A DNA stretch of 64,000 nucleotides from Glutamicibacter sp. JC586 (lineage in GTDB: Bacteria; Actinomycetota; Actinomycetes; Actinomycetales; Micrococcaceae). A model generated the notes under the pieces. It saw only the letters and a program-made list of their open reading frames with translations. It searched no databases and was not told where the DNA came from. Shown here piece after piece: positions 63,611 through 64,000 of this stretch (position 1 is its first letter; every line of letters begins with the position of its first letter). Both the position numbers and the translations under genes were made by a program. The stretch covers positions 124,001 through 188,000 of the forward strand of contig NZ_VHIN01000005.1 of assembly GCF_009805585.1 (NCBI RefSeq), written 5' to 3'.

Positions 63611-64000
63611 GTGAGCGTTACCGAAGAATTCCGTGCAGCCCGTGACCGACTGCTTGAACTGCGCACCGATTACACCAGGGCACGCGCCGAGTTTAGTTGG
63701 CCAGAATTTACTGAGTTTAACTTCGGCTTCGACTGGTTTGATCAGGTCGCCAAGGATCCACAACGCGCACAGACGCCAGCACTGATCATCACCGAACGTG
63801 ATGGAAGCTCAACTCGCCGCACCTGGGCAGAACTCTCCGCGCGCTCCACACAAGTTGCACGATGGCTCAGCGATTGTGGGGTAGCACGCGGCGATACCAT
63901 TGCGGTGATGCTCGGCAATCAGGTGGAATTGTGGGAGTCCATGCTCGCCGGAATCAAGCTCGGTGCGGTCCTTATCCCCTGCACCACCCAATTAACCCCG
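63611..64000 (+). CDS. AMP-binding acyl-CoA synthetase-like protein, 5' part
   Basis: Only the first 130 residues are in the window, open at the right edge. GTG start behind AGAAGG. The beginning (FRAARDRLLELRTDYTRAR, FNFGFDWFDQVA, RRTWAELSARSTQVARWLSDCGVARGDTIAVMLGN in motif order) matches adenylate-forming enzymes of the medium-chain/AcsM-like group. It would activate a carboxylic acid with ATP and link it to CoA. The ATP-binding motifs lie beyond the edge, so the substrate class is a guess. Confidence 0.85.
   Translation, partial: MSVTEEFRAARDRLLELRTDYTRARAEFSWPEFTEFNFGFDWFDQVAKDPQRAQTPALIITERDGSSTRRTWAELSARSTQVARWLSDCGVARGDTIAVMLGNQVELWESMLAGIKLGAVLIPCTTQLTP

Overview
The window looks like a piece of chromosome from a moderately GC-rich actinobacterium of the Micrococcaceae (Arthrobacter or Glutamicibacter type). 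The evidence is gene order and family content: rpsP-khpA-rimM-trmD-rplS-lepB-rnhB-DUF2469-yraN-comM-dprA-xerC, ahpE-DUF3052 divergent from aceE-PucR regulator-fabD-acpP-fabF, an actinobacterial DUF3145 gene, a DUF222/HNH gene, an LAXTG-type wall anchor and a DtxR/IdeR-type iron box. The genus is an inference. No rRNA, CRISPR array, replication origin or intact insertion sequence was seen.

Layout. 1-5.7 kb: end of yaaA, a VOC gene with a Nif3-like gene, msrA, the cysteine genes cysK and cysE, and a convergent DAACS amino-acid transporter. 6-11 kb: a short UvrA-like ABC protein coupled to a GNAT acetyltransferase, then a TetR-controlled pair (NADP-dependent oxidoreductase and DUF1304 membrane protein). 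11-15 kb: a surface-glycan cassette on the minus strand (phosphodiester glycosidase, GT2-GtrA fusion, beta-helix lipoprotein). 15-20 kb: gluconate use (gnd, a GntR-family regulator, gntP, gntK). 20-26 kb: membrane stress protein, hemolysin III family protein, an MFS transporter coupled to an ArgE-like deacylase, a TetR/glycosyltransferase pair around a perfect palindrome, and CsbD. 26-28 kb: a gene-poor stretch with a decayed coding remnant and two identical tRNA-Val genes bracketing a small lipoprotein gene. 28-38 kb: ahpE, DUF3052, aceE and the type II fatty-acid synthase genes, with no fabH between fabD and acpP, then an RibD-like reductase, a VOC gene and DUF3145. 38-51.5 kb: a long minus-strand housekeeping block, interrupted between two signal peptidase genes by a secreted S1 protease and a lipoprotein that looks like a free-standing protease propeptide. 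52-55 kb: the iron-uptake operon efeUOB behind an iron box. 55-64 kb: DUF222/HNH protein, TagE-like glycosyltransferase with a CatB-like acetyltransferase, two-domain VOC protein, secreted nuclease, PfkB kinase and the start of an acyl-CoA synthetase.

How the genes work together. CysE makes O-acetylserine and CysK turns it into cysteine. GntP imports gluconate, GntK phosphorylates it and Gnd oxidises it in the pentose phosphate pathway. AceE makes acetyl-CoA for the FAS II genes that follow. EfeU, EfeO and EfeB form one iron importer. The ribosome-maturation and signal-peptidase genes form a conserved growth-linked cluster. The most unusual parts are the protease/free-propeptide pair placed between two lepB genes, the glycosidase/GT2-GtrA/beta-helix cassette, and the tRNA-Val repeats.
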